From NCBI GenBank assembly GCA_049694275.1, contig JBAVQS010000298.1, forward strand, positions 1 to 10,039: a DNA stretch of 10,039 nucleotides. Reading direction: 5' to 3'. Origin of the DNA: JBAVQS01 sp049694275 (lineage in GTDB: Bacteria; Chloroflexota; Anaerolineae; UBA4142; SHND01). Below are positions 1 to 5,577 of this stretch, piece after piece; the first letter of the stretch is position 1, and each line of letters begins with the position of its first letter. The position numbers were made by a program, and so were the translations under genes. Below the pieces are notes generated by a model. That model had not been told where the DNA came from and made no database searches. It was given only the letters and a program-made list of their open reading frames with translations.

Positions 1-491
1 TGCGCAGCCACCACCTCGTACAACGCCTCGCCGTGAACATCCAGCGTCTGGAATTCACCGGCGCCGGGGTTTGAGGTCTTGCAGAGGACAAAGGCCCCCC
101 GGTCGGGGCGCGCCAGAAATGGCACCAGCGCATCTCCACCCAGATACGGGCTGACCGTCACTGCGCCCGCACCCAGGGTCTCGAAAGCCGTCCGGGCATA
201 GGCCTCGGCCGTATCGGCAATATCCCCGCGCTTGGCGTCCAAGATCACCGGAATATCCGCCGGCACATGCGCAATGACCGCTTGCAGCGCGGCGATCCCG
301 TTTGCGCCAAACACCTCGAAAAAGGCGCTGTTCGCCTTGAACGCCGCCGCATACGCGGCCGTCGCGTCGATCACACGCAAGCAGGCCGCGCGCGCCGCGT
401 CGGCATCCGCTTCGCGTGGGTCCAGCCCCACGCACAAGAGCGAATCTACCGCCTGCACCCGCGCGGTCAATTTGTCAAAGAAAGTGGTCAT
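1..491 (-). CDS. pyrF: Orotidine 5'-phosphate decarboxylase, type 2, 3'-truncated by window edge
   Basis: Decarboxylates OMP to UMP, the last step of de novo pyrimidine synthesis, in the cytosol. About 163 N-terminal residues are visible and the C-terminus lies beyond base 1. Motifs seen: VGLDPR near residues 21-26, FKAN around 51-54, the catalytic signature DAKRGDI at 85-91 (the Asp-Lys-Asp set), VSPYLGGDAL, and VLCKTSNPGAGEFQ. The last motif and the overall spacing fit the longer 'type 2' PyrF subfamily (about 270 residues) rather than the short E. coli type. I chose the ATG at 489-491 because the family N-terminus (FFDKL...VGLDPR) follows directly. No clear Shine-Dalgarno sequence precedes it; a large palindrome occupies that position instead. 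It follows pyrB on the same strand with a 68-nt gap, so it is probably the third gene of the pyrC-pyrB-pyrF operon. The identification is secure; the operon membership is inference. Confidence 0.95.
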   Translation of the reverse strand, partial: MTTFFDKLTARVQAVDSLLCVGLDPREADADAARAACLRVIDATAAYAAAFKANSAFFEVFGANGIAALQAVIAHVPADIPVILDAKRGDIADTAEAYARTAFETLGAGAVTVSPYLGGDALVPFLARPDRGAFVLCKTSNPGAGEFQTLDVHGEALYEVVAA

Positions 492-501
492 TGAATGATG
501 A

Positions 502-547
502 GTGCTGAATGACGAATGAGCAACGTTGCTCGTTCATCATTCAGCAC
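502..547. repeat. Long near-perfect palindrome in the pyrB-pyrF spacer
   Basis: Two 23-nt arms (502-524 and 525-547) match as inverted repeats at 21 of 23 positions, with no loop. The centre is CAACGTTG and the outer ends are GTGCTGAATG / CATTCAGCAC. GAATGA words recur at 493, 508 and 515. Transcribed in either direction it would form a strong hairpin between pyrB and pyrF. There is no T run, so it is not a classical terminator. It could be an RNA processing or stability element, or a copy of a dispersed repeat. Confidence 0.85.
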
Positions 548-559
548 GCTGCGCTATCC

Positions 560-1543
560 CTACGCCTTGCCCAACACCATCGCCAGCAGCGCCATGCGCA
601 CGTAGAGGCCGTATTCGACCTGGCGGAAATACGCGGCCCGAGGGTCCGCATCCACCTCCATCGCAATCTCGCCGACGCGCGGCAGTGGGTGCATAAGCAC
701 CATGTCCTCTTTGGCGCGGGCCATCGTCTCGGCGGTGATGACATAGGTGCTCTTGACCGCTTCGTACTCATCCAGGTTGGCGAACCGCTCCTTTTGCACG
801 CGCGTCACATAGAGCACGTCGGTCCCGGCCAGCACCGGGTCGAGGTCGCGGTACTCGGCCTGCGGCACGCCCTTTTCATTCAATTCCTTGATGACCTCTT
901 CCGGCATCCGGAGAATATCGGGCGAGACATAGTTGAGCTTGGCGCCATAGAGCGCCAGCAAGCGCGAGAGCGAATGAACGGTCCGCCCGTACTTGAGATC
1001 GCCGAGCATGGTGATGGTCAACCCATCCAGCCGGCCGAGCTCTTCCCGAATCGTAAAGAGGTCGAGCAGCGCCTGGGTCGGGTGCTCTCCAATCCCATCG
1101 CCCGCGTTGATGAGCGGTTTGCGAAGATACTGCGCCGCTGTCGCCGCCGAACCGGTCTCGGGATGGCGCATGACAATCACGTCGGCATATGCTTCGAGCG
1201 TCCGCACCGTATCGGGGAGCGACTCGCCTTTGGCCACCGACGAATAGCGCACCTCGTTGATCGGGATCGCGCTCCCGCCGAGGCGCTCAATCGCGGCGAT
1301 AAAAGAGGAGGAGGTGCGGGTCGAGGGCTCGTAGAACAAGCAGGCCAGCACCTTGCCCTTGAGCAGATCGAACGTGCCGACGCGCTTGACCATCGTGCGC
1401 ATCTCTTCGGCGACAAGGAAAATGTCGTCCAGAATCTCGCGCGAGAACTGCGAGACGGAGAGAATATGCTGTCCATAGAGCAAACCGTCGCGCTTTTCGC
1501 CGAGCGGCAGGTGCGCAGGTTTGGAAAGGGGTTTGATCGTCAT
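560..1543 (-). CDS. pyrB: Aspartate carbamoyltransferase catalytic subunit
   Basis: Condenses carbamoyl phosphate with L-aspartate to give N-carbamoyl-aspartate in the cytosol. The protein has 327 residues, a usual length. Carbamoyl-phosphate binding motif YEPSTRTSSSF at 71-81; the SVAKGESL loop with the active-site lysine at about 105; RHPE at 126-129; HPTQALLDLFT at 154-164; GDLKYGRTVHSL at 181-192; RVQKERF at 248-254; HPLPR at 285-289; the family C-terminal signature DPRAAYFRQ at 300-308. All catalytic elements are present. The ATG at 1541-1543 is preceded by AAAGGAG (complement of 1551-1557), about 7 nt upstream. pyrC ends 21 nt upstream on the same strand, so the two are very likely cotranscribed. 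No regulatory-subunit gene (pyrI) is visible. The order dihydroorotase then ATCase matches the domain order of animal CAD. Confidence 0.97.
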   Translation of the reverse strand: MTIKPLSKPAHLPLGEKRDGLLYGQHILSVSQFSREILDDIFLVAEEMRTMVKRVGTFDLLKGKVLACLFYEPSTRTSSSFIAAIERLGGSAIPINEVRYSSVAKGESLPDTVRTLEAYADVIVMRHPETGSAATAAQYLRKPLINAGDGIGEHPTQALLDLFTIREELGRLDGLTITMLGDLKYGRTVHSLSRLLALYGAKLNYVSPDILRMPEEVIKELNEKGVPQAEYRDLDPVLAGTDVLYVTRVQKERFANLDEYEAVKSTYVITAETMARAKEDMVLMHPLPRVGEIAMEVDADPRAAYFRQVEYGLYVRMALLAMVLGKA

Positions 1544-1550
1544 TCTTTTA

Positions 1551-1557
1551 CTCCTTT
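1551..1557 (-). promoter_or_regulatory. Ribosome binding site of pyrB
   Basis: The minus strand reads AAAGGAG seven bases ahead of the pyrB ATG. It lies in the short pyrC-pyrB gap and supports independent initiation on a shared mRNA. Confidence 0.8.
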
Positions 1558-1564
1558 ATTATTT

Positions 1565-2632
1565 CTATATTTGCGTTCGGACATCACGGCCATAGCCAGG
1601 CTCGGCCAGCACCTGGCCCTCACGGAATGCTTCTTTGCCGCGGAGCACGACGCGCGTCACGCGGCCCTGCAGCTTGTACCCCTCGAACGGCGTCCATTGG
1701 CAACGGCTGTGCAGGTCCGCGCCCCGCACCGTCCATTCTGCATCCGAGTCCACCTCGACCCAGGTCTCGGGCTGCTCGGGCAGCTTGAAAATCCGCCGCG
1801 GATTGGTCACCGTGCGCTCGATCAGGCCATCCATCGTCAAGAGGCCCTCCCGCACAAGCTGCAGGTAGAGCGGGAGCGCCGTTTCGAGGCCCGGAAATCC
1901 CGGCGGTGGTTTGGGCGAATCCTTTTCCGCGAGCGTGTGAGGCGCATGGTCGGTGGCAAAGCAATCGACCACGTCGAGATTGGCGCGCAGCGTGGCGCAG
2001 TCCTCTTCGCGCGCCAGTCGCGGGCGCACCTCGACGCGGCCGGGGCCAATCTGCTTTTCATCTGCGCCGGTGAGGAACAGGTGATGCGGGGCGACCTCGC
2101 AGGTGACCCGCATGCCGCTCGCCTTGGCCGCTCGGATCAATTCAATCTCGTCCTTGAGACTGACATGGCAGATATGAACCGAACGCCCGGCAAGGTGCGC
2201 GGCGAGGATGGCGGCGGCGGTCGTGCGCCCTTCTGCGTGGCAGAGCAGTGGGCGGTCATGGGGCCAGTTGCGCATGTGCGCCATCAGCACACCCAGGCTG
2301 TCGAGACGGAGCGGGCCAAAGGTCTGGTCGAGATACATCTTGAGCCCGACCGTCTCAAGCGCAAATTCCGCGGCGGTTTCAGTATTGTCCGCACCCGCGC
2401 CGAAATGCAGACCGTAATCGCAGCGCGCCCTGGCCTGCGCCGTTTCCTGCTTGGCGGTCAGCGTCGCCCGGTCGGCAATTGGCGGCGTATTGTTCGGCAT
2501 GTCGAGGACGAGGGTAAAGCCGCCCGCCAGCGCGGCCGCGGTCCCGGTCGCCCAATCTTCTTTGTGAGTCGCGCCCGGCTCGCGCAGGTGTACATGCGGA
2601 TCGATCAGGCCGGGGAATCGTATCATGCTCAT
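1565..2632 (-). CDS. pyrC: Dihydroorotase, CAD-like
   Basis: Cyclises N-carbamoyl-aspartate to dihydroorotate, a zinc-dependent amidohydrolase reaction. With the start used here it has 355 residues. Metal-site residues: HVH at 13-15 (GLIDPHVHLREPGATHKEDW), the presumed carbamylated lysine at about 98 (VGLKMYL), CHAE at 131-134, CHV with Cys155/His156, CEVAPHH with Glu179, and ATDHAPHT with Asp228. From memory, long stretches (THKEDW.TGTAAALAGG, CEVAPHHLFL, PPPGFPGLET, NPRRIF, WTPFEG.K) closely match the DHOase domain of animal CAD, including the Cys and Glu tied to its third zinc. The frame opens at an ATG at 2660-2662, but that codon abuts a terminator T run and has no Shine-Dalgarno. The ATG at 2630-2632 has AAAAGG about 8 nt upstream and gives the usual N-terminus, so I prefer it; 2624-2626 is also possible. 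It is the first gene after the leader and is probably attenuated. Confidence 0.96.
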   Translation of the reverse strand: MSMIRFPGLIDPHVHLREPGATHKEDWATGTAAALAGGFTLVLDMPNNTPPIADRATLTAKQETAQARARCDYGLHFGAGADNTETAAEFALETVGLKMYLDQTFGPLRLDSLGVLMAHMRNWPHDRPLLCHAEGRTTAAAILAAHLAGRSVHICHVSLKDEIELIRAAKASGMRVTCEVAPHHLFLTGADEKQIGPGRVEVRPRLAREEDCATLRANLDVVDCFATDHAPHTLAEKDSPKPPPGFPGLETALPLYLQLVREGLLTMDGLIERTVTNPRRIFKLPEQPETWVEVDSDAEWTVRGADLHSRCQWTPFEGYKLQGRVTRVVLRGKEAFREGQVLAEPGYGRDVRTQI

Positions 2633-2662
2633 GCTTGAAACCTTTTGATGAACAATGGGCAT

Positions 2663-2697
2663 AAAAAAAGGGAGAAAGCCTTAAACGGCTTCCTCCC
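2663..2697 (-). terminator. Intrinsic terminator / attenuator ahead of pyrC
   Basis: On the minus strand the arms GGGAGGAAGCC and GGCTTTCTCCC (complements of 2687-2697 and 2670-2680) form an 11-bp stem with one mismatch. They enclose the 6-nt loop GTTTAA and are followed at once by seven T residues (2663-2669). It lies between the pyr promoter and the pyrC start, so it would end transcription before the structural genes unless disrupted: an attenuator. The loop contains the TAA of the leader ORF. The structure is seen directly; the regulatory role is inference. Confidence 0.88.
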
Positions 2698-2791
2698 CTA
2701 TTTCCAAAAACAACACACTCCCTCGCTGATGGAGGGGAAAATCAAATTCCCGCCAGGGAATATGAATGGTGTTCAAGAGACAGACCAACAT
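2681..2791 (-). CDS. Candidate pyr operon leader peptide (pyrL-like), 36 residues
   Basis: A short ORF wholly inside the pyrC leader. It starts at the ATG at 2789-2791 (peptide begins MLVCLLNTIHIPWREF) and ends with TAA at 2681-2683, exactly in the loop of the attenuator hairpin. An AGGAG Shine-Dalgarno (complement of 2803-2807) lies 11 nt before the ATG; an in-frame TTG just before it, at 2792-2794, would give 8-nt spacing. Near the end the codons run through a U-rich stretch (TTGTTTTTGG, complement of 2704-2713) just before the terminator. In the known E. coli pyrL-pyrBI case, UTP-sensitive pausing at U tracts lets the leader ribosome keep up with polymerase and block the terminator. Every element of that design is present here in the right order. 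I infer that translation, not the peptide itself, is what matters. No homology to E. coli PyrL is claimed. Confidence 0.6.
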   Translation of the reverse strand: MLVCLLNTIHIPWREFDFPLHQRGSVLFLEIGEEAV

Positions 2792-2800
2792 CAAACACGC

Positions 2801-2832
2801 ATCTCCTGTGACCCCATTGGCACTGGGGAGAT
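2801..2832 (-). promoter_or_regulatory. Inverted repeat at the pyr transcription start, overlapping the leader SD
   Basis: ATCTCC (2801-2806) and GGAGAT (2827-2832) are a perfect 6-bp inverted repeat directly downstream of the -10 box. Inside it, CCCCA (2812-2816) and TGGGG (2824-2828) form a second possible stem. The expected start point is about 2824-2827, so which hairpin forms depends on the exact start. The outer stem would pair with the leader ORF's GGAG. This resembles the start-site-switching hairpin known for enterobacterial pyrC, or could be an operator; both readings are inference. Confidence 0.5.
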
Positions 2833-2860
2833 ATTATATTCAGATTAAGCCGACTGTCAA
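2833..2860 (-). promoter_or_regulatory. Consensus sigma-70-type promoter of the pyrC-pyrB(-pyrF) operon
   Basis: The minus strand reads TTGACA (complement of 2855-2860), a 16-nt spacer, and TATAAT (complement of 2833-2838). Both hexamers are perfect. The expected start is near 2824-2827, giving a leader of about 160 nt to the attenuator and roughly 195 nt to the pyrC ATG at 2632. Such a strong promoter suits control after initiation by attenuation. The -35 box sits at the very edge of the C-rich repeat element beginning near 2856. Confidence 0.85.
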
Positions 2861-3040
2861 ACCCCCATCCCCCAACCCCTTCCCCCGTCAAACGGGAGAA
2901 GGGGAGCCAGATTCTCTCTAGCTCCTTCTCTTGCGCGGTGAGTCCCCGCCGTCAAATGGGAAAAGGGGAACCAGATTCCCTCTCCCGCTTTGCAGGCGGC
3001 ACGTCCTCGAAGGGGAGGAGGGTTAGGGTGGGGGTGTCAC
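2857..3040. repeat. C-rich repeat element with imperfect terminal inverted repeats
   Basis: The left end (GTCAAACCCCCATCCCC..., from 2857) and the complement of the right end (GTGACACCCCCACCCTAACCC, up to 3040) are imperfect inverted repeats of about 25 nt, ending in CCTTCCCC and CCTCCCC. Inside, two 32-nt direct repeats (2887-2918 and 2951-2982, period 64 nt, 28 of 32 identical, core CAGATT) alternate with short G- and C-runs. No ORF of its own is convincing. This looks like a MITE-like or low-complexity dispersed spacer repeat. It fills the gap between the pyr promoter and the CPBP gene, and its right end encodes the last codons of that gene. Confidence 0.7.
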
Positions 3041-4009
3041 TAAACTTGGCAGCCCGGTCGGTTCGGCAGGCGCTTGCGCCCCGCCTGGCGCGGCCAGCGC
3101 CCGCGGCGCGAACAAGATCAACAGCGCGACGAGGATAAACGGCAGTCCACCCACCAACCCGTTCACCGCCGGTCCGAGTAACGGGTTCGGTGATCCCGTA
3201 GTAAAGAGCACAAAGATCTGCGCAATGCCGTTGATGGCGCTGTGCCCGATCACCGCGGGCCACACACTCCCACTTCGCAACGTCGCCCACCCGAGCAGAA
3301 TCCCCAGCGCAATGGTGAACAAGAGAAATAGGAGCATGCCACTCCAGGGGAAACCTGGATAGTTGAACCCGTACTCGTAACCCATCAGAATGACCGGCCA
3401 ATGCCAGATGCCCCAGATGACGCCGCTCACAATCAACGCCGGGCGCGTGCCCAGCGGCAGCAGCTTTTGAAGCAGATAGGCGCGCCAACCGAACTCTTCG
3501 CCGAACGTGGCAATGGAATTCACGATAGGGGAAATGAGCAAGCCCGCGCTGATCTCGGCCAACGCGACAAGCCAGAGATTGTCGAGCACGCTCTGCCCGG
3601 TCCCCGCGGGCGACTGGCTCAAAGAGCGTTCCAGCAGCTTGCGAAAGGTGCCCAGGGCCGGATCATAGTATTGCGGAAAGAGGACAAAGAACAGGATCAT
3701 CCCCAGGATGGTCAGGATGCCTGGCAAGAACCAGCAGATGAGCCCGTAGCGCCAGCCGCGCCGTAAGTTGGGGCGTAGAAGCGTGTTCTTCCACCCTTCC
3801 CGCGTCACCAGCCGCGTCAGAATATTGGCGAGCGCCGGCGCCCACATATAAGCTGTTGCCAGCAAGAGTACCGCGAGCGTAAACCCGCCGCCGATCTGCG
3901 GGCTGTTCGCTAATCCCCCATGCAGATAGATATACAGCCCCGTCGCCCAGGCGATGGCAAAAGCAAACAGGAGAAAAATGCCGATGCGTTTGAGATCCAG
4001 CTTGTTCAT
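3023..4009 (-). CDS. CPBP-family intramembrane metalloprotease
   Basis: A polytopic membrane protein of 328 residues of the CAAX-prenyl-protease/bacteriocin-processing (CPBP, 'Abi') family, which are intramembrane endopeptidases in the cytoplasmic membrane; the substrate here is unknown. Motif 1 is FGEEFGWRAYLLQ with Glu171, Glu172 and Arg176; motif 2 is WGIWHWPVI with His203; motif 3 is GHSAINGI with His256 and Asn260. These are the family catalytic and metal-binding residues. Hydrophobic segments lie at about 9-28, 42-65, 87-112, 145-170, 189-210, 222-245, 250-270 and 283-303. The start ATG (4007-4009) has AGGA seven bases upstream. The tail after residue 303 is Ala/Pro-rich, and the last codons (TPPP) and stop fall inside the C-rich repeat, so the original C-terminus may have been changed by that element. 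Convergent or operonic partners are not evident. A role in defence or processing cannot be told from the sequence. Confidence 0.92.
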   Translation of the reverse strand: MNKLDLKRIGIFLLFAFAIAWATGLYIYLHGGLANSPQIGGGFTLAVLLLATAYMWAPALANILTRLVTREGWKNTLLRPNLRRGWRYGLICWFLPGILTILGMILFFVLFPQYYDPALGTFRKLLERSLSQSPAGTGQSVLDNLWLVALAEISAGLLISPIVNSIATFGEEFGWRAYLLQKLLPLGTRPALIVSGVIWGIWHWPVILMGYEYGFNYPGFPWSGMLLFLLFTIALGILLGWATLRSGSVWPAVIGHSAINGIAQIFVLFTTGSPNPLLGPAVNGLVGGLPFILVALLILFAPRALAAPGGAQAPAEPTGLPSLVTPPP

Positions 4010-4028
4010 ATTTTTATCCTCTCTCTCG

Positions 4029-4056
4029 ATTATATCCCGCGAGAGGGATTACACAA
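4029..4056 (-). promoter_or_regulatory. Likely promoter of the CPBP gene, with the -10 box inside an inverted repeat
   Basis: The minus strand reads TTGTGT (complement of 4051-4056), 16 nt, then a perfect TATAAT (complement of 4029-4034), placing the start about 12 nt before the ATG. CTCTCG (4023-4028) and CGAGAG (4040-4045) flank the -10 box as a perfect 6-bp inverted repeat, which could be an operator. The -35 match is only moderate. Confidence 0.55.
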
Positions 4057-4223
4057 CCAGAGGACCATGGGACAACCGCGGTGATTACGCACAAGTAGGG
4101 ACGATGCCTTGCGACCAAAGGGAGTCTCCCAAAGGGACATTCCGCCCATTGGACGCTCGCCCGGCCAGGGCAGGGACAAGCCGCTGCCCCTACGAGATGT
4201 GAGGAGTCACTAGGACAAGCCTC
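4057..4223. repeat. Gene-free spacer with short inverted repeats
   Basis: Between the divergent promoters no credible gene is present. GGGAGTCTCCC (4120-4130) is a small palindrome. At 4167-4191, AGGGCAG and CTGCCCCT flank a 10-nt loop around GACAAGCC, an imperfect hairpin of the GGGCAGGG...CTGCCCCTAC kind typical of dispersed bacterial spacer repeats. I see no T run on either strand that would make a terminator. Confidence 0.5.
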
Positions 4224-4251
4224 TTGACGCCCACTCTACAAAAGCTATAAT
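4224..4251 (+). promoter_or_regulatory. Promoter of the TfoX-like / hydrolase operon
   Basis: TTGACG (4224-4229), a 16-nt spacer and a perfect TATAAT (4246-4251) read on the plus strand, predicting a start near 4258. It faces the two plus-strand genes and diverges from the CPBP promoter about 170 bp away. Confidence 0.78.
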
Positions 4252-4314
4252 CCCCATTGTCGATTCAAATTGCCCTTGAGAGATACCTTGCCGCAAGCGG
4301 CCCAATCCAAACAC

Positions 4315-4692
4315 ATGCCGAAATTTACCCCCGCGCCTGAGGCGCTGATCCGACGGTTCGACAAGGCGCTCGAGTCTATCCCCGAGGCCACGCCGCGCAA
4401 AATGTTTGGCTACCCCGCCGCTTTTATCAACGGCCAGTTGTTTGCCGGTCTCTTTGGCGAAAGCATGATGCTCCGGCTCAACGCGGACGACCGCGCCAAA
4501 ATCGAGAAAAAGGGGGCCAGGCCATTCGAGCCCATGCCGGGGCGCGTGATGAAAGAGTACGTGGTGGTCCCGGAATCGATTCTCGAATCGCCGCGCCAAC
4601 TGAACACCTGGCTGGGCAAAGCGCTGGCCTATGCTCGCTCTCTTCCGCCAAAAACGCCCAAACCGCGCAAGCCGCGGACGGCGAAAACCTAA
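4315..4692 (+). CDS. TfoX N-terminal-domain protein
   Basis: A small protein of 125 residues with the TfoX/Sxy N-terminal fold. The recognisable core is PRKMFGYPAAFINGQLFAGLFG at about 27-48, then LRLNADDRAKI, GARPFEP and the G.VMKEYVVVPE strand at about 76-87. The domain is shared with competence regulators, but this protein lacks the TfoX C-terminal domain, and stand-alone versions are widespread with unknown function. Only the family name is safe. The tail (111-125) is rich in Lys, Arg and Pro. The start is uncertain: I use the ATG at 4315-4317, which puts the domain at the usual distance from the N-terminus, but no clear Shine-Dalgarno precedes it. In-frame TTG codons at 4270 and 4288 are alternatives; the latter has GAGAG upstream. 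The downstream hydrolase begins 16 nt after the stop, so the two form an operon from the 4224-4251 promoter. Confidence 0.85.
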   Translation: MPKFTPAPEALIRRFDKALESIPEATPRKMFGYPAAFINGQLFAGLFGESMMLRLNADDRAKIEKKGARPFEPMPGRVMKEYVVVPESILESPRQLNTWLGKALAYARSLPPKTPKPRKPRTAKT

Positions 4693-4697
4693 TCTCA

Positions 4698-4704
4698 GGG
4701 AGGA
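4698..4704 (+). promoter_or_regulatory. Strong ribosome binding site of the hydrolase gene
   Basis: AGGGAGG lies in the 15-nt gap after the TfoX-like gene and just before the hydrolase ATG. It fixes the hydrolase start. Confidence 0.8.
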
Positions 4705-4707
4705 TTC

Positions 4708-5577
4708 ATGAACAGCTTGGTTCCGGGTGAATACGATGTCGTGTTGAACGGCATCCGCATCCACTATACGATTCGCGGCTCTGGCCCCGCGCTGCTCGCC
4801 CATTCGGGCGGCCCCGGGATGGACGCCCGCTTCTGGGACGATTTTGCCGGCATCGACCAATTCCTCACCGTCATCTCTATCCACCCACGCGGGTCGGGCC
4901 TCTCCGATTCCGCGCCGGATGACGCCTACCTCCTCCCCGATTACGCGGCCGACCTTCAAGCTCTGCGCGTTCACCTTGGCCTTGCCCAACCGATCGTGAT
5001 GGGCTGGTCGCACGGCGGCATGGTCGCCCAGCAGTTCGCCTTCACCTACCCCGATTCCCTCTCCAGGCTCATCCTAGTGGACACCTCCGCCTATTTTGGC
5101 GAGTTCCTCGGCGACATTGAGACCGCGGTTCAGGCCTTCCGCGACCAACCCTGGTTTGACGAATCGCTTGCGGCCCTGAAAAAGGAATGGGCGGGTGAAT
5201 ATCAGACCGATGCGGATATGACCGCGCTCTGGGCGCACGAGATGAAATTCTATTTCAAGCAGTTCGACGAGCGCGCCCGCGCCTATCACACGCGCACCCA
5301 GGACCTGCCCGTGCGCATCGCATCACTCAAAGTATTCAACGAGCGCGAGGCGCCGACAATGGACCTGCGCCCCCACCTCAAGGAAATTCGCGTCCCGACC
5401 CTCGTCATCGTGGGCCGGCACGACTTTATCACGAACGTCGCGATGGCAAAAGAGATGATCCGCCACATCCCGAATGCCCGGCTCGAAATATTCGAGGACT
5501 CGGGGCACTTTGCCGTTGTCGAAGAACCGGAGAAATTTCGGCGGGTGGTGCGGGAATTTACCCGGCCTTCCCCTTGA
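4708..5577 (+). CDS. Alpha/beta hydrolase (proline iminopeptidase-like)
   Basis: A cytosolic alpha/beta-fold hydrolase of 289 residues. Oxyanion-hole motif HSGGPGMD at 32-39 (HGGPG type, common in proline iminopeptidases and related peptidase S33 members), then RGSGLSD at 61-67. The nucleophile elbow is GWSHGG with Ser101; the acid is probably Asp239 (VGRHDFIT) and the base His267 (DSGHFAVVEEPEKF). Residues about 130-225 form the variable cap. The full triad is present, so it should be active. The substrate (peptide, ester or lactone) cannot be read from sequence, and these proteins are often over-annotated as peptidases. The start is well supported: AGGGAGG at 4698-4704, four bases before the ATG. 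It is the second gene of the operon with the TfoX-like protein. Its last 20 nt overlap the end of the convergent res gene. Confidence 0.92.
   Translation: MNSLVPGEYDVVLNGIRIHYTIRGSGPALLAHSGGPGMDARFWDDFAGIDQFLTVISIHPRGSGLSDSAPDDAYLLPDYAADLQALRVHLGLAQPIVMGWSHGGMVAQQFAFTYPDSLSRLILVDTSAYFGEFLGDIETAVQAFRDQPWFDESLAALKKEWAGEYQTDADMTALWAHEMKFYFKQFDERARAYHTRTQDLPVRIASLKVFNEREAPTMDLRPHLKEIRVPTLVIVGRHDFITNVAMAKEMIRHIPNARLEIFEDSGHFAVVEEPEKFRRVVREFTRPSP

Noticed and set aside
509..2638. 709-codon open frame on the plus strand opposite pyrB and pyrC
   Set aside because: It lies antisense to two unmistakable genes, has no recognisable domain and a composition rich in Arg/His/Ala; GC-rich codon usage commonly leaves such antisense frames open.
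2660..2662. Upstream ATG as the pyrC start
   Set aside because: It directly abuts the terminator T run with no SD, and adds ten residues not expected in the family; the ATG at 2630-2632 has AAAAGG at proper spacing.
2701..2840. PyrR-binding RNA element in the pyr leader
   Set aside because: I looked for the conserved GAGAGGCU-like loop on the minus strand and did not find a convincing match; the CCCTC/GAGGG stem near 2720-2736 lacks the consensus.
2645..2848. Plus-strand small ORF across the pyr leader
   Set aside because: It is antisense to the promoter, leader ORF and terminator and has no SD; the minus-strand regulatory reading explains the sequence.
2887..2982. Two direct repeats as a CRISPR array
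   Set aside because: Only two imperfect copies inside a low-complexity C/G-rich element; no further units and no cas genes.
4210..5013. 267-codon minus-strand open frame opposite the TfoX-like and hydrolase genes
   Set aside because: The plus-strand genes have motifs, promoter and SD; the antisense frame has none and shows shadow-like composition.
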